From: an uncultured euryarchaeote
GTDB lineage: Archaea; Thermoplasmatota; Poseidoniia; Poseidoniales; Poseidoniaceae
Reading direction: 5' to 3'
Assembly: GCA_937897005.1 (NCBI GenBank)
Contig: CALCOQ010000236.1
Span: 1 to 8,920, forward strand
Length of the DNA: 8,920 nt
Made by a program: the position numbers and the translations under genes. The notes beneath the pieces are model-generated. The model saw nothing but the letters and a program-made list of their open reading frames with translations, was not told where the DNA came from and did no database searches. Below, piece after piece: positions 1 to 6,451 of the stretch; position 1 is the stretch's first letter; each line of letters opens with the position of its first letter.

Positions 1-13
1 CAGTGGGGCTGAT

Positions 14-30
14 GTGGCCCTTACGGCCAC
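14..30 (+). repeat. Stem-loop 1 in GC-rich leader
   Basis: A perfect 6-bp inverted repeat, GTGGCC (14-19) and GGCCAC (25-30), is separated by the 5-nt loop CTTAC and followed by TTTG. It could be the end of an upstream transcription unit or part of the 5' leader of the pilin operon. The T-run after it is too short to call a terminator. The stem itself is seen directly; its role is unknown. Confidence 0.5.
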
Positions 31-56
31 TTTGATTGGGATACCCATATGTACGG

Positions 57-77
57 CGCCGCGGCATAGCCGCGGCG
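57..77 (+). repeat. Stem-loop 2, very GC-rich hairpin
   Basis: A 9-bp perfect stem (57-65 pairs with 69-77) closes a 3-nt ATA loop. The core is GCCGCGGC, itself a palindrome and present on both sides of the loop. A G-T wobble (56/78) could extend it. It lies about 45 bp upstream of the preferred start of the first pilin gene. Stable hairpins like this are unusual inside a coding region, which argues that this stretch is untranslated leader. Its function is unknown; RNA structure affecting expression is possible. Confidence 0.55.
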
Positions 78-89
78 TGCATGGCGCAC

Positions 90-97
90 ACGTACGT
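90..97 (+). repeat. 8-bp palindrome ACGTACGT
   Basis: A self-complementary octamer just downstream of stem-loop 2. GTACG at 51-55 can also pair with CGTAC at 92-96 or nearby, which would enclose the GC-rich hairpin. It could be a protein-binding site or chance; it is listed because palindromes cluster in this leader. Confidence 0.3.
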
Positions 98-121
98 AGG
101 AACGAGGCTGCGACGGCCGCG

Positions 122-1144
122 TTGAAGTCAGACCGCAAGGCGGTCAGCGAAATCATCGGAGTCGTCATGCTGCTAGCCATGTTGATAACGGTCATGTCAG
201 GAGTAGTGGTGCTTATCGCACCATACCTCTCCGATTTTGAAGACCAGCGAGATTGGGCCACGACTTTCATTGTCTCAGAACAGATTGCCGACCGCATAGA
301 AGTCATTGGGGCAGCGCCGGATGGAACTGGTTCCAAAACAAGTCTGGACATGAGTGGTATCAGAATGCTGATGGCCGAGAATATCGAAGATTGGAGCCTT
401 CAAGCCGACCTGACTGATGAAGAGAGAGTGCAAATGACGGTCTCGAATTCACAGGTGGAGATTGAATGTCAGAATGCAACATGCTCAACCCTGAGGCTGA
501 CCGAGGAAGATGGAAGTGTTGCGGTCTGGACAATGACGAACAGCAACCAGCAACAGACCTTCAACCTGAGTGATTCCCTGAGCGATGTCGCTATTTTCGA
601 GGCTATCGATGCGGAAGGTGTGGTTCTTCATCGGATGGTGAAACTATCGATAAGCGGCATTGAATTGAACACAGAGATGAACACGGGGAGACTACAACTG
701 GCGATGATAAACGGAGCGACGATTGAAAGGCGCCCCGGAATTCCATGGTCGATCAAGGAATTTCCAACAATTGAATTCGATGAGTTGCCTGATGGCACGC
801 CACGCCTCTCGATGATCATCACCGACCTCATCGCTGGAGAAGCATTACCTGACGGTGGTTCTCCTGTTATGGAGTTGAAATCACATGGTGCCAACGAACT
901 CTTTGATGGGCAGGTTTGGAACTTCCGTTTCACGATGAGCAATCTGTTGCATGATATCATCGATCCTCAATACACTCACCATTGGACCAAGGGATATGAG
1001 ATCCACGTCGCCACCGACAGTATCGAGGACTACGATGGAATCGCCCCCTATCAAAGGCAATCGGGCGCCGATGGGCTGACCGTATTGCCCAGTGACCATT
1101 TCATTCTAGAAGTCGGACTACAACAGGTGGAGGTGAGTCGATGA
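122..1144 (+). CDS. Archaeal type IV pilin-like protein, first gene of pilin operon
   Basis: Probable secreted pilin or pseudopilin, inserted through its N-terminal helix and cut by an archaeal prepilin peptidase. The preferred start is TTG at 122, giving 340 aa that begin MKSDRKAVSEIIG: a short basic n-region, a KA|VSE class III cleavage context, then a hydrophobic helix (about residues 11-33) as in the archaeal type IV pilin N-terminal domain. The frame stays open to the window edge, and a GTG at 14 would give 376 aa. That longer N-terminus is Ala/Arg/His-rich, crosses a strong hairpin and would push the signal peptide 36 residues inward, so it is unlikely. No good Shine-Dalgarno precedes 122, which leaves the start uncertain. 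The mature part looks beta-rich, with a close cysteine pair (CQNATC, residues 116-121) that may form a disulfide. A segment near residues 191-215 (LxxAMxxGA...P) is shared with the next gene. The stop overlaps the next start (ATGA). The exact family is not known. Confidence 0.85.
   Translation: MKSDRKAVSEIIGVVMLLAMLITVMSGVVVLIAPYLSDFEDQRDWATTFIVSEQIADRIEVIGAAPDGTGSKTSLDMSGIRMLMAENIEDWSLQADLTDEERVQMTVSNSQVEIECQNATCSTLRLTEEDGSVAVWTMTNSNQQQTFNLSDSLSDVAIFEAIDAEGVVLHRMVKLSISGIELNTEMNTGRLQLAMINGATIERRPGIPWSIKEFPTIEFDELPDGTPRLSMIITDLIAGEALPDGGSPVMELKSHGANELFDGQVWNFRFTMSNLLHDIIDPQYTHHWTKGYEIHVATDSIEDYDGIAPYQRQSGADGLTVLPSDHFILEVGLQQVEVSR
131..145 (+). repeat. Stem-loop 3 just inside the pilin coding region
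   Basis: A perfect 6-bp inverted repeat, GACCGC (131-136) and GCGGTC (140-145), has a 3-nt AAG loop and begins 9 nt after the first base of the preferred TTG start. It encodes DRKAV, around the prepilin cleavage site. It could be chance in coding sequence, but together with the two upstream hairpins it could affect ribosome access to the weak TTG start. Confidence 0.4.
1129..1136 (+). promoter_or_regulatory. Shine-Dalgarno of the giant pilin gene
   Basis: GGAGGTGA is an extended match to the anti-Shine-Dalgarno of 16S rRNA, with 7 nt between GGAGG and the ATG at 1141. It lies within the last codons of the preceding pilin gene, so the second gene can be translated from the same mRNA with coupling through the ATGA overlap. 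Confidence 0.8.
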
Positions 1145-3378
1145 AGCAGACCTGCGCTTTCATTCACCGAGATGAAGAGGCAGTCTCTGCGGCGATAGGA
1201 ACCGTACTGTTGTTCGCTGGAGTGCTGTCCATCATAGGGGTAATGATGGCGACCATGATACCGGTGATCAACGAGTTGCAAGGTTCGATTGAAAGAAGTG
1301 ATATGGCTTCACAGATGTTTGACCTTTCTGTTGAGGTTGACCAACTCTCAGCAACTGGAATGCCCGGAGACCATAGTGATGCAACCTTGCATGGCATTGA
1401 AGGGAAATTCAATTGGCAGAACATCCACGGCGGGGTCTGGATCTCGGCATCCTGGCTCGAAGGTTCCTCACTTCGTCTCAACGATGCACTCGACCTTGAC
1501 AGAAGGATAGATGTGCGACATCCTACTGGCGAAGTAGGCGTTATCTGCTTCGATGATATGCGCTTAGGTTCCACTATTGACAGCCATTATCGAATCCCTG
1601 CAATTGAAGGAAGACTGGTTGTGTCTCCAGATTCAGGACTTGCCCAGAGTCAAGGGCCTATGAGTATCACTTACCAAGCGGAAGGAGAAGAAACCATGGC
1701 CACCATTGCTGACCATGAGATATGGAGCACCCAGACCTCTGGAGTGGATGAGAGCTGGCTTTCATTGGATTCTCCAGCCCAAGTGTTGTTGCTGAAGGGC
1801 GATGGTGGCACAACCATTATGCAACCACAATCCAGTAATCCAGCCACGGGTGAAGGGCGTGCTTGGAGAATTCCACTCCTCGCAGGGCACAATGAAGTCA
1901 CCATGGTTTCCAGACAGAGCATGGATATTGACTGGCGAACGAGTGAACAGGAAGGTTCTGCAATGACGGTTGAGTTTGCTGCATTCCACGAAGAAGGAGC
2001 AACATGGCATCAAGAGTGGGATGTCGATGAAGATACTTTACTTACCATCCAATCAAGTGCTGATGCTCGTCTGATGTTCAGCCATGATTCTGTCCAAACC
2101 ACAGATACTGCATTGGGTTCGACCTTCTGGCCTGGGAACAGCGGCTCATTCCTCGCAAAGACATTCCAACCACCCGGGATGGATGGAACTGTGATCATGC
2201 ACAACCCCTCCCAGAGTGCAGTGACGGTTCGCTGGGGAACTGGAGCCACCTCGGTTGCTGCAGGTACTACCGCAGTGACATCGTGGCCGCCACAAGGAAC
2301 TGTAAGTCCGGAACTGAAAGCAGAAGACCCAATCAACATCATCTGGAGCGGTGGTTCCTTGGCTGACGGTGCCGAACGAACCGGGCTCGATATCATTCCT
2401 GCCAATGATACTGGAGCGACCAGTGGCCACTCATATTACATGGAAGTCTCGAATCACAGCACAGTGTTTCACGCCCAAGTGGCTGGAGTGGTAAGCAGAT
2501 GGAGCGACCACTCAGAGAACATCACCCGAACCTCAAGTCACTCCAACAGCATCACCAGCCTGACAAACCTTGGTTCTGCGGTGAACCTATCAGTAGATGA
2601 TGAGGAAGATGGCCTCAGAGTAGTTGTTGAGATGGGTGATGTTGGGATGTTGTCAATTCCTCACGACGGAGAGCAACGGTGCAGATTGATTGGAATCAGA
2701 GCAAGTGGGTGGATCACAACCGTTCTACCTTGGGAAGAATTGGATACTGGAACAAATACCGAGGCTGAATTGGCATGGAATGACGGGACGCATCCAGCTT
2801 CCATTGAGATCAACGTGCTGGGGAGTCAAGGAGAAGAGAATCTTGCAACCCTGTCCACAGCCTGGGCGATACACGCTCCAAGATTGACCTATACATTCTC
2901 AAGTTCGATCAAGGGACTTGAAGTCGCAATGCGAGCAGGTGCGGTGGTGACAAACCATCCTGAAGTCGAGCCATCGATCCTCAAGAACCCAATCGACCGC
3001 TCTGGACCGGGACCTCGATTTGCTCTGACAATCCCATTGATGACTCCCTCACTGAGTAGCGAGAAGGGAGTGGGAAAATTCGATGTTGAACTTGAACTAC
3101 TGCAAAGAATTTCTCTTACCAGTGCCTCGGCCCATGAGGTGAGAAGAGGATGGGATGGGCCATATGGAACCGCAATAGCGGCAAGCGTTTCTAAAGATCT
3201 CAGATATTCGGAAGACTGGACTGCTGCCCCATTGAGACTAGATATGTTGAACGATTACAAGGGCTGGGTACCCAATCCGAGCATGGATAGTTCAGAGACG
3301 ATATTCCATGCACAAGGAGAGAGCATTCAATTCAGCCTGCAGGTATCATTGGTATCCTGCACACTTGATGGAATTTAG
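1141..3378 (+). CDS. Giant (745 aa) pilin-like surface protein, DUF7289-like
   Basis: A probable secreted, membrane-tethered or pilus-associated protein. The N-terminus has a 13-14 residue polar n-region ending DEEA, followed by VSAAIGTVLLFAGVLS and a hydrophobic stretch to about residue 44, the layout of an archaeal class III signal peptide and pilin helix. The residues before the predicted cut are acidic rather than the usual Lys/Arg. Next come a short amphipathic part (about 45-72) and a long, Ser/Thr/Gly-rich, probably all-beta region to the C-terminus, with no second membrane helix. Residues 593-617 (LEVAMRAGAVV...P) resemble a segment of the preceding gene. The 590-665 region recalls the haloarchaeal DUF7289 pilin-like family by memory of its general pattern, which is not proof. 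At 745 aa it is far larger than a structural pilin, so a tip adhesin or minor pilin is more plausible than a main subunit. The ATG start is well supported by GGAGGTGA and the ATGA overlap. Confidence 0.85.
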   Translation: MKQTCAFIHRDEEAVSAAIGTVLLFAGVLSIIGVMMATMIPVINELQGSIERSDMASQMFDLSVEVDQLSATGMPGDHSDATLHGIEGKFNWQNIHGGVWISASWLEGSSLRLNDALDLDRRIDVRHPTGEVGVICFDDMRLGSTIDSHYRIPAIEGRLVVSPDSGLAQSQGPMSITYQAEGEETMATIADHEIWSTQTSGVDESWLSLDSPAQVLLLKGDGGTTIMQPQSSNPATGEGRAWRIPLLAGHNEVTMVSRQSMDIDWRTSEQEGSAMTVEFAAFHEEGATWHQEWDVDEDTLLTIQSSADARLMFSHDSVQTTDTALGSTFWPGNSGSFLAKTFQPPGMDGTVIMHNPSQSAVTVRWGTGATSVAAGTTAVTSWPPQGTVSPELKAEDPINIIWSGGSLADGAERTGLDIIPANDTGATSGHSYYMEVSNHSTVFHAQVAGVVSRWSDHSENITRTSSHSNSITSLTNLGSAVNLSVDDEEDGLRVVVEMGDVGMLSIPHDGEQRCRLIGIRASGWITTVLPWEELDTGTNTEAELAWNDGTHPASIEINVLGSQGEENLATLSTAWAIHAPRLTYTFSSSIKGLEVAMRAGAVVTNHPEVEPSILKNPIDRSGPGPRFALTIPLMTPSLSSEKGVGKFDVELELLQRISLTSASAHEVRRGWDGPYGTAIAASVSKDLRYSEDWTAAPLRLDMLNDYKGWVPNPSMDSSETIFHAQGESIQFSLQVSLVSCTLDGI

Positions 3379-3385
3379 GAGGTGA
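3377..3385 (+). promoter_or_regulatory. Shine-Dalgarno overlapping the stop codon of the giant pilin gene
   Basis: AGGAGGTGA includes the last two bases of the TAG stop (3376-3378) of the preceding gene. From GGAGG there are only 4 nt to the ATG at 3387 but 7 nt to the adjacent GTG at 3390. The 7-nt spacing is the one used by the previous gene in this operon, so initiation at GTG is a real alternative. The arrangement implies coupled termination and reinitiation. Confidence 0.75.
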
Positions 3386-3386
3386 G

Positions 3387-3866
3387 ATGGTGCCAAGATC
3401 TGAATTACTGAAGGATGATGATTCTGCTGCTGCCACTGAACTTGGCTATGTCTTCACTTTCCTCCTCGGCGTCCTCCTATTGAGCATGTTCAGTGTCTGG
3501 GCCTGGGATATTGAGAACTCAACCAGAAACAGATGGAATGAACAGGTCCTCCAGAACAACCTCCGAGATGTGGCCTCAGCCGTGGAAAGGGCTGATGCTG
3601 CCAGTCGTATCGATTCTTCGATTCTCTACGCTGAACCGGTGAAACTTCAGGCGGTGCAGACCGATGCTGGACAACTGACTCTCGTTCTCGATGATAGCGA
3701 ATTGAATCTGATCGACGCTCATGGGAAATATTCCGATGCTGTCAGCATCTCAGCAGCATCTGCTGCTACTCATGAAGGTGAAGTCAATCTTGGAAAGGGA
3801 AATATCGTCTGGGTAGTTTATCATGAAGGAGTGACGAGCATCTCATTGAAGGCTCCAGATACCTGA
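3387..3866 (+). CDS. Small pilin-like protein, DUF7266-like
   Basis: A 159-aa protein (158 if the GTG at 3390 is used). A polar, acidic n-region (KDDDS) precedes AAATELGYVFTFLLGVLLL, and the hydrophobic helix runs to about residue 40. This is the class III signal/pilin layout, with a glutamate at the start of the helix as in many type IV pilins. A predicted amphipathic helix follows (about 42-75, NRWNEQVLQNNLRDVASAVERAD), then a short beta-rich domain (about 84-156). The pattern resembles haloarchaeal DUF7266 proteins, in which a TxGY helix is followed by a helical stretch and a small beta domain; this is recognition from memory. It is the last gene of the three-gene operon, and its TGA stop directly abuts the stop of the convergent gene. 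It is probably a minor pilin or pseudopilin of the same filament or secretion complex as its two upstream partners. Confidence 0.82.
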   Translation: MVPRSELLKDDDSAAATELGYVFTFLLGVLLLSMFSVWAWDIENSTRNRWNEQVLQNNLRDVASAVERADAASRIDSSILYAEPVKLQAVQTDAGQLTLVLDDSELNLIDAHGKYSDAVSISAASAATHEGEVNLGKGNIVWVVYHEGVTSISLKAPDT

Positions 3867-3870
3867 TCAG
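3863..3870. other. Zero-gap convergent junction of two operons (palindrome CTGATCAG)
   Basis: The small pilin gene ends with TGA at 3864-3866 and the convergent regulator gene ends with its TGA at 3869-3867, together forming TGATCA inside an 8-bp palindrome. No bases lie between the genes and no T-rich terminator is visible on either strand nearby. Each transcript must therefore stop inside the opposite gene or overlap it as antisense RNA. Confidence 0.7.
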
Positions 3871-6404
3871 CGCCCCATTATTGCCTGATGAACCATCGAT
3901 TGCACCTCTCGCATTCGTCCTTCAGCACCAAGTTCCCTGAACACGGTCAATGCCCTCTGCAGATACTCCATTCTACGAGCACGGTCAGGCGCTGCACCAC
4001 CAAGACGGGCCAGTAATTCCCCCATCTGCATCCGCAGATCATTGCCCTCGGCAATCATCAGACCTTCTCGATACCTCTCAAGGGCCTCTTCCATCTTACC
4101 TGAATCTTCCAATACTTCTCCGAGAAGAAGGGTGGTCTCAACGAGAGCGACGGGATCTCCTTCCTGGCCCATCTGTTCAAGGGCATCTGAATAGTGATGT
4201 AAAGCAAGGTCTGCATCTCCTGTCTTGGCATAAAATCTACCGAGCACTGCTCGCGCTCTTGCATGAAGCGACCTGTCGGGATGCTTGATCGTCTCTTCGT
4301 GGGACTTCAACGCATGTGTTCTTGCTTTCTCCACCTCTCCCATCTCAAGCCATGAACGTGCCAACAGAATGCGTGAATGCAACAATTCGTCGTCTTTCTC
4401 CATCTTCAGAATCTCCTCAACATTCTCATAGGCCTCTTTGGCAAGAGATGTCTCTCCCCGTCTTCGGAAAATGTAACCCATGTTGTTGTAGGTTCTCGCT
4501 GCTCCCACAGCATCTTCAATGGAGACGAATATCTCAAGAGCCTGACGATGAAGTTTCAATGAATTCTCTTGGTCACCTCTTTTGAGTGAAATATCTGCAA
4601 GGCTGGCAAGGACCGAGGCTTCAATTCCGGATTCCTTGATCCTCTTGGCATTCCTGAGAGCAATCTCAAAGATTCCCTGCGCTTCATCAAAGCGTCCCTG
4701 TAGAGTCAAGATGTCACCACGTAGCATGATGACATGGCATTCATCTGAATCTGCTCCCTGTACATCCATCTCCTCCAGAATTGCCAGCAACTCCATCCTT
4801 CCATCACGAACCAATTGTCCACCATATTCTGATACCATCTTGGAGGCCTGTTCGGCCTTATCGCACTTGATCAAATGATGCAGATACTCAATCTTTGGTT
4901 CTGCCGAGGTCAACTTGTTGGAATACCAAGAGGCTGCATGACCATGGAGGGTCTCTGCAGTGCCCTCATCAATTCCATTCAGAAGGAATTCTCGCACTAG
5001 ATCATGCACGTCATATGTTTCAGCATCTGCATGTCGTGCCAACCCTTGCTCCACCAATGCATCCAGCTCATCGGTATCGAGTTCCTGAGCCACCAAGGCC
5101 TCTAACGGAACTGGTTCTCTGAAAATGGCAAGAGCACTGAGCAATCTCTTCTGCTCAGCGGATAACTTGTTGAAAATCTCAACTGCTATGTAATTCTCCA
5201 GAGTTTCGTGGAATGCTGTTGCAGGTGCCCCTCTATTGATCAATTCCAGAACCAGCGGATGCCCTCTTGCCAAAGAATGGATGAACATGAATTGCTGTTT
5301 CTCAATATCCTCAAAAGCAGGCAATAGATTTCTTGATGCTTCGATATCCAAACCGCCTAGAACCATTGGCATGCTGATGATGTTGCCCTCTGCATCCGTG
5401 GAAGGGATGGCCACCCTGTGTGAACGCGAGAACAATACCAATCCCACTTCCTGTTCTATTTTTGGAATGCTCAATGCAAGAGCCTGAATGGTCTGGTGCA
5501 GTGCTTTATCACTGACCTTGTGATAATCATCTATGACTATCAAACAAGGGGCGACACTGAGGGCATCTGCGAGTATTCGAGAAGCATCATTGGCCCTAGG
5601 TACCGGTGTTGCAGCAAGATAATCCGCCAGCATCTCATCACCGATATTCGCCAACCAGTCTGCTGCTGCCTCAAGGAATCCGAGGGCACTTTCCCAATCC
5701 TGACAACGATGATACAAGAGATTTCGACGGTGCATGAAACGCTCGATCAATTTTGATGCGACCGTGGTCTTACCGATTCCAGCAATCCCAGCAACGTGAA
5801 TCGTTCTTACAGCCCTGCTTGGATCATCCTTTGCCTCAAGCAGTTCGGCCATCATCTCCAATTCAGCAGTTCGACCGTAAAAGTGCCTCAATCTCGGCAG
5901 ATCTGCCAGTGAAGAGACCAATTGCTTCTCCACATGTTTGGACAGATCCCTCTCGATCAGATCTTCAGAGAGAGCGCGAGCATCCATAACGCCATTATCA
6001 TCAAGATAACGAATCACATCCACTGGACGCATTGTGAATGGTAGAACCTCCTGTGTTTCACCTAGAGTGGTGGATACTGTTTTCCCATCTGAGACAATGC
6101 ATCGAAATGCAAAATTCCGTAATCTACCCCATGTCTCCTCTGCAAGTGAAATACCTGGCTCGGTCAGGAAATACGCCTTGCGTTTTCGACTGACACCGGA
6201 AACGTGTGCCTGTCTCTCGATGAGAAGGCCCTGATCCTTCAATCCAGCAATCGCTCTTGGAACATTTGAGCGAGCGATTGCAACAGCATTCGCAATCCCC
6301 ATCTGCGAAAGAGCAAATGGGACTTCTACCTCATCTGAATAATCGGAATAATCCCTCAAATGCAACAGTATCCTCTCTTGAACTCCAGGTTTTGGATGAG
6401 CCAT
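3867..6404 (-). CDS. Winged-HTH / STAND NTPase / TPR protein, probable signal-responsive transcription regulator
   Basis: An 845-aa cytosolic protein. Residues ~5-95 form a winged helix-turn-helix: an ARSNVPRAIAGLKDQGLLIE recognition-helix region, then a basic wing (SRKRKAYFLTEPG). A linker (~96-175) leads to a STAND-class P-loop NTPase. Walker A is GIAGIGKT (206-213), Walker B is LIVIDD (288-293), a sensor-like strand LVLFSRS spans 322-328, and GHPL (381-384) matches the STAND GxP motif. A second winged-helix-like segment (~410-475) follows, then TPR-type helix pairs to the C-terminus (~485-840; for example GRFDEA, GDADLA and GKMEEA turns). In STAND proteins the repeats usually sense a ligand and ATP-driven assembly turns on the effector, here a DNA-binding domain, so transcription control is inferred. 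The start is ATG at 6404, 9 nt after AGGAG; the TTG at 6413 abuts that site and would add three residues. It lies downstream of the surface protein gene on the same strand. An Avs-like defence role is less likely without a nuclease or protease effector. Confidence 0.9.
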   Translation of the reverse strand: MAHPKPGVQERILLHLRDYSDYSDEVEVPFALSQMGIANAVAIARSNVPRAIAGLKDQGLLIERQAHVSGVSRKRKAYFLTEPGISLAEETWGRLRNFAFRCIVSDGKTVSTTLGETQEVLPFTMRPVDVIRYLDDNGVMDARALSEDLIERDLSKHVEKQLVSSLADLPRLRHFYGRTAELEMMAELLEAKDDPSRAVRTIHVAGIAGIGKTTVASKLIERFMHRRNLLYHRCQDWESALGFLEAAADWLANIGDEMLADYLAATPVPRANDASRILADALSVAPCLIVIDDYHKVSDKALHQTIQALALSIPKIEQEVGLVLFSRSHRVAIPSTDAEGNIISMPMVLGGLDIEASRNLLPAFEDIEKQQFMFIHSLARGHPLVLELINRGAPATAFHETLENYIAVEIFNKLSAEQKRLLSALAIFREPVPLEALVAQELDTDELDALVEQGLARHADAETYDVHDLVREFLLNGIDEGTAETLHGHAASWYSNKLTSAEPKIEYLHHLIKCDKAEQASKMVSEYGGQLVRDGRMELLAILEEMDVQGADSDECHVIMLRGDILTLQGRFDEAQGIFEIALRNAKRIKESGIEASVLASLADISLKRGDQENSLKLHRQALEIFVSIEDAVGAARTYNNMGYIFRRRGETSLAKEAYENVEEILKMEKDDELLHSRILLARSWLEMGEVEKARTHALKSHEETIKHPDRSLHARARAVLGRFYAKTGDADLALHHYSDALEQMGQEGDPVALVETTLLLGEVLEDSGKMEEALERYREGLMIAEGNDLRMQMGELLARLGGAAPDRARRMEYLQRALTVFRELGAEGRMREVQSMVHQAIMGR

Positions 6405-6451
6405 ATTATCCAACTCCTAAATAACCAGAAATACCCCTACCGAATCTCCAC
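6405..6451 (-). other. Short spacer between surface protein and regulator genes
   Basis: This 47-bp gap runs from the stop of the surface protein gene to the preferred ATG of the regulator. It holds AGGAG and an AT-rich patch (GGTTATTTAGG on the minus strand) but no clear archaeal TATA box at a suitable distance. Co-transcription with the upstream gene is the simplest reading; an internal promoter inside the upstream gene cannot be ruled out. Confidence 0.5.
6414..6418 (-). promoter_or_regulatory. Shine-Dalgarno AGGAG that sets the regulator start
   Basis: On the minus strand AGGAG is followed by 9 nt and then ATG (6404-6402). The longer open frame begins with TTG at 6413, immediately after AGGAG with no spacer, which is unsuitable for initiation. 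The site therefore favours the ATG and an 845-aa product. Confidence 0.65.

Noticed and set aside
14..34. Intrinsic terminator at stem-loop 1
   Set aside because: Only three T residues follow a 6-bp stem, and archaeal termination normally relies on longer T-runs, so the call is not supported.
14..121. N-terminal extension of the first pilin gene from GTG at 14
   Set aside because: The frame is open, but the encoded 36 residues are not like a signal peptide, the DNA is full of perfect hairpins, and the class III signal fits a start at TTG 122 much better. A start further upstream or at GTG 77 cannot be fully excluded.
1..121. Possible tRNA or other structured RNA gene in the GC-rich leader
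   Set aside because: Hairpins are present, but there is no T-arm GGTTCGA-type sequence, anticodon arm or acceptor pairing of the right length, so no known RNA gene can be supported.
628..1281. Open frames on the minus strand opposite the pilin genes
   Set aside because: They lack a Shine-Dalgarno and recognisable motifs, overlap each other, and lie wholly opposite well-supported genes, so they are shadows. The same applies to the open frames opposite 4000-8620.
3867..6404. Anti-phage Avs-type defence protein
   Set aside because: The STAND-plus-TPR body is similar in outline, but the N-terminal domain is a winged helix with a basic wing, not a nuclease, protease or other toxic effector, and there are no defence genes or mobile elements in the window.
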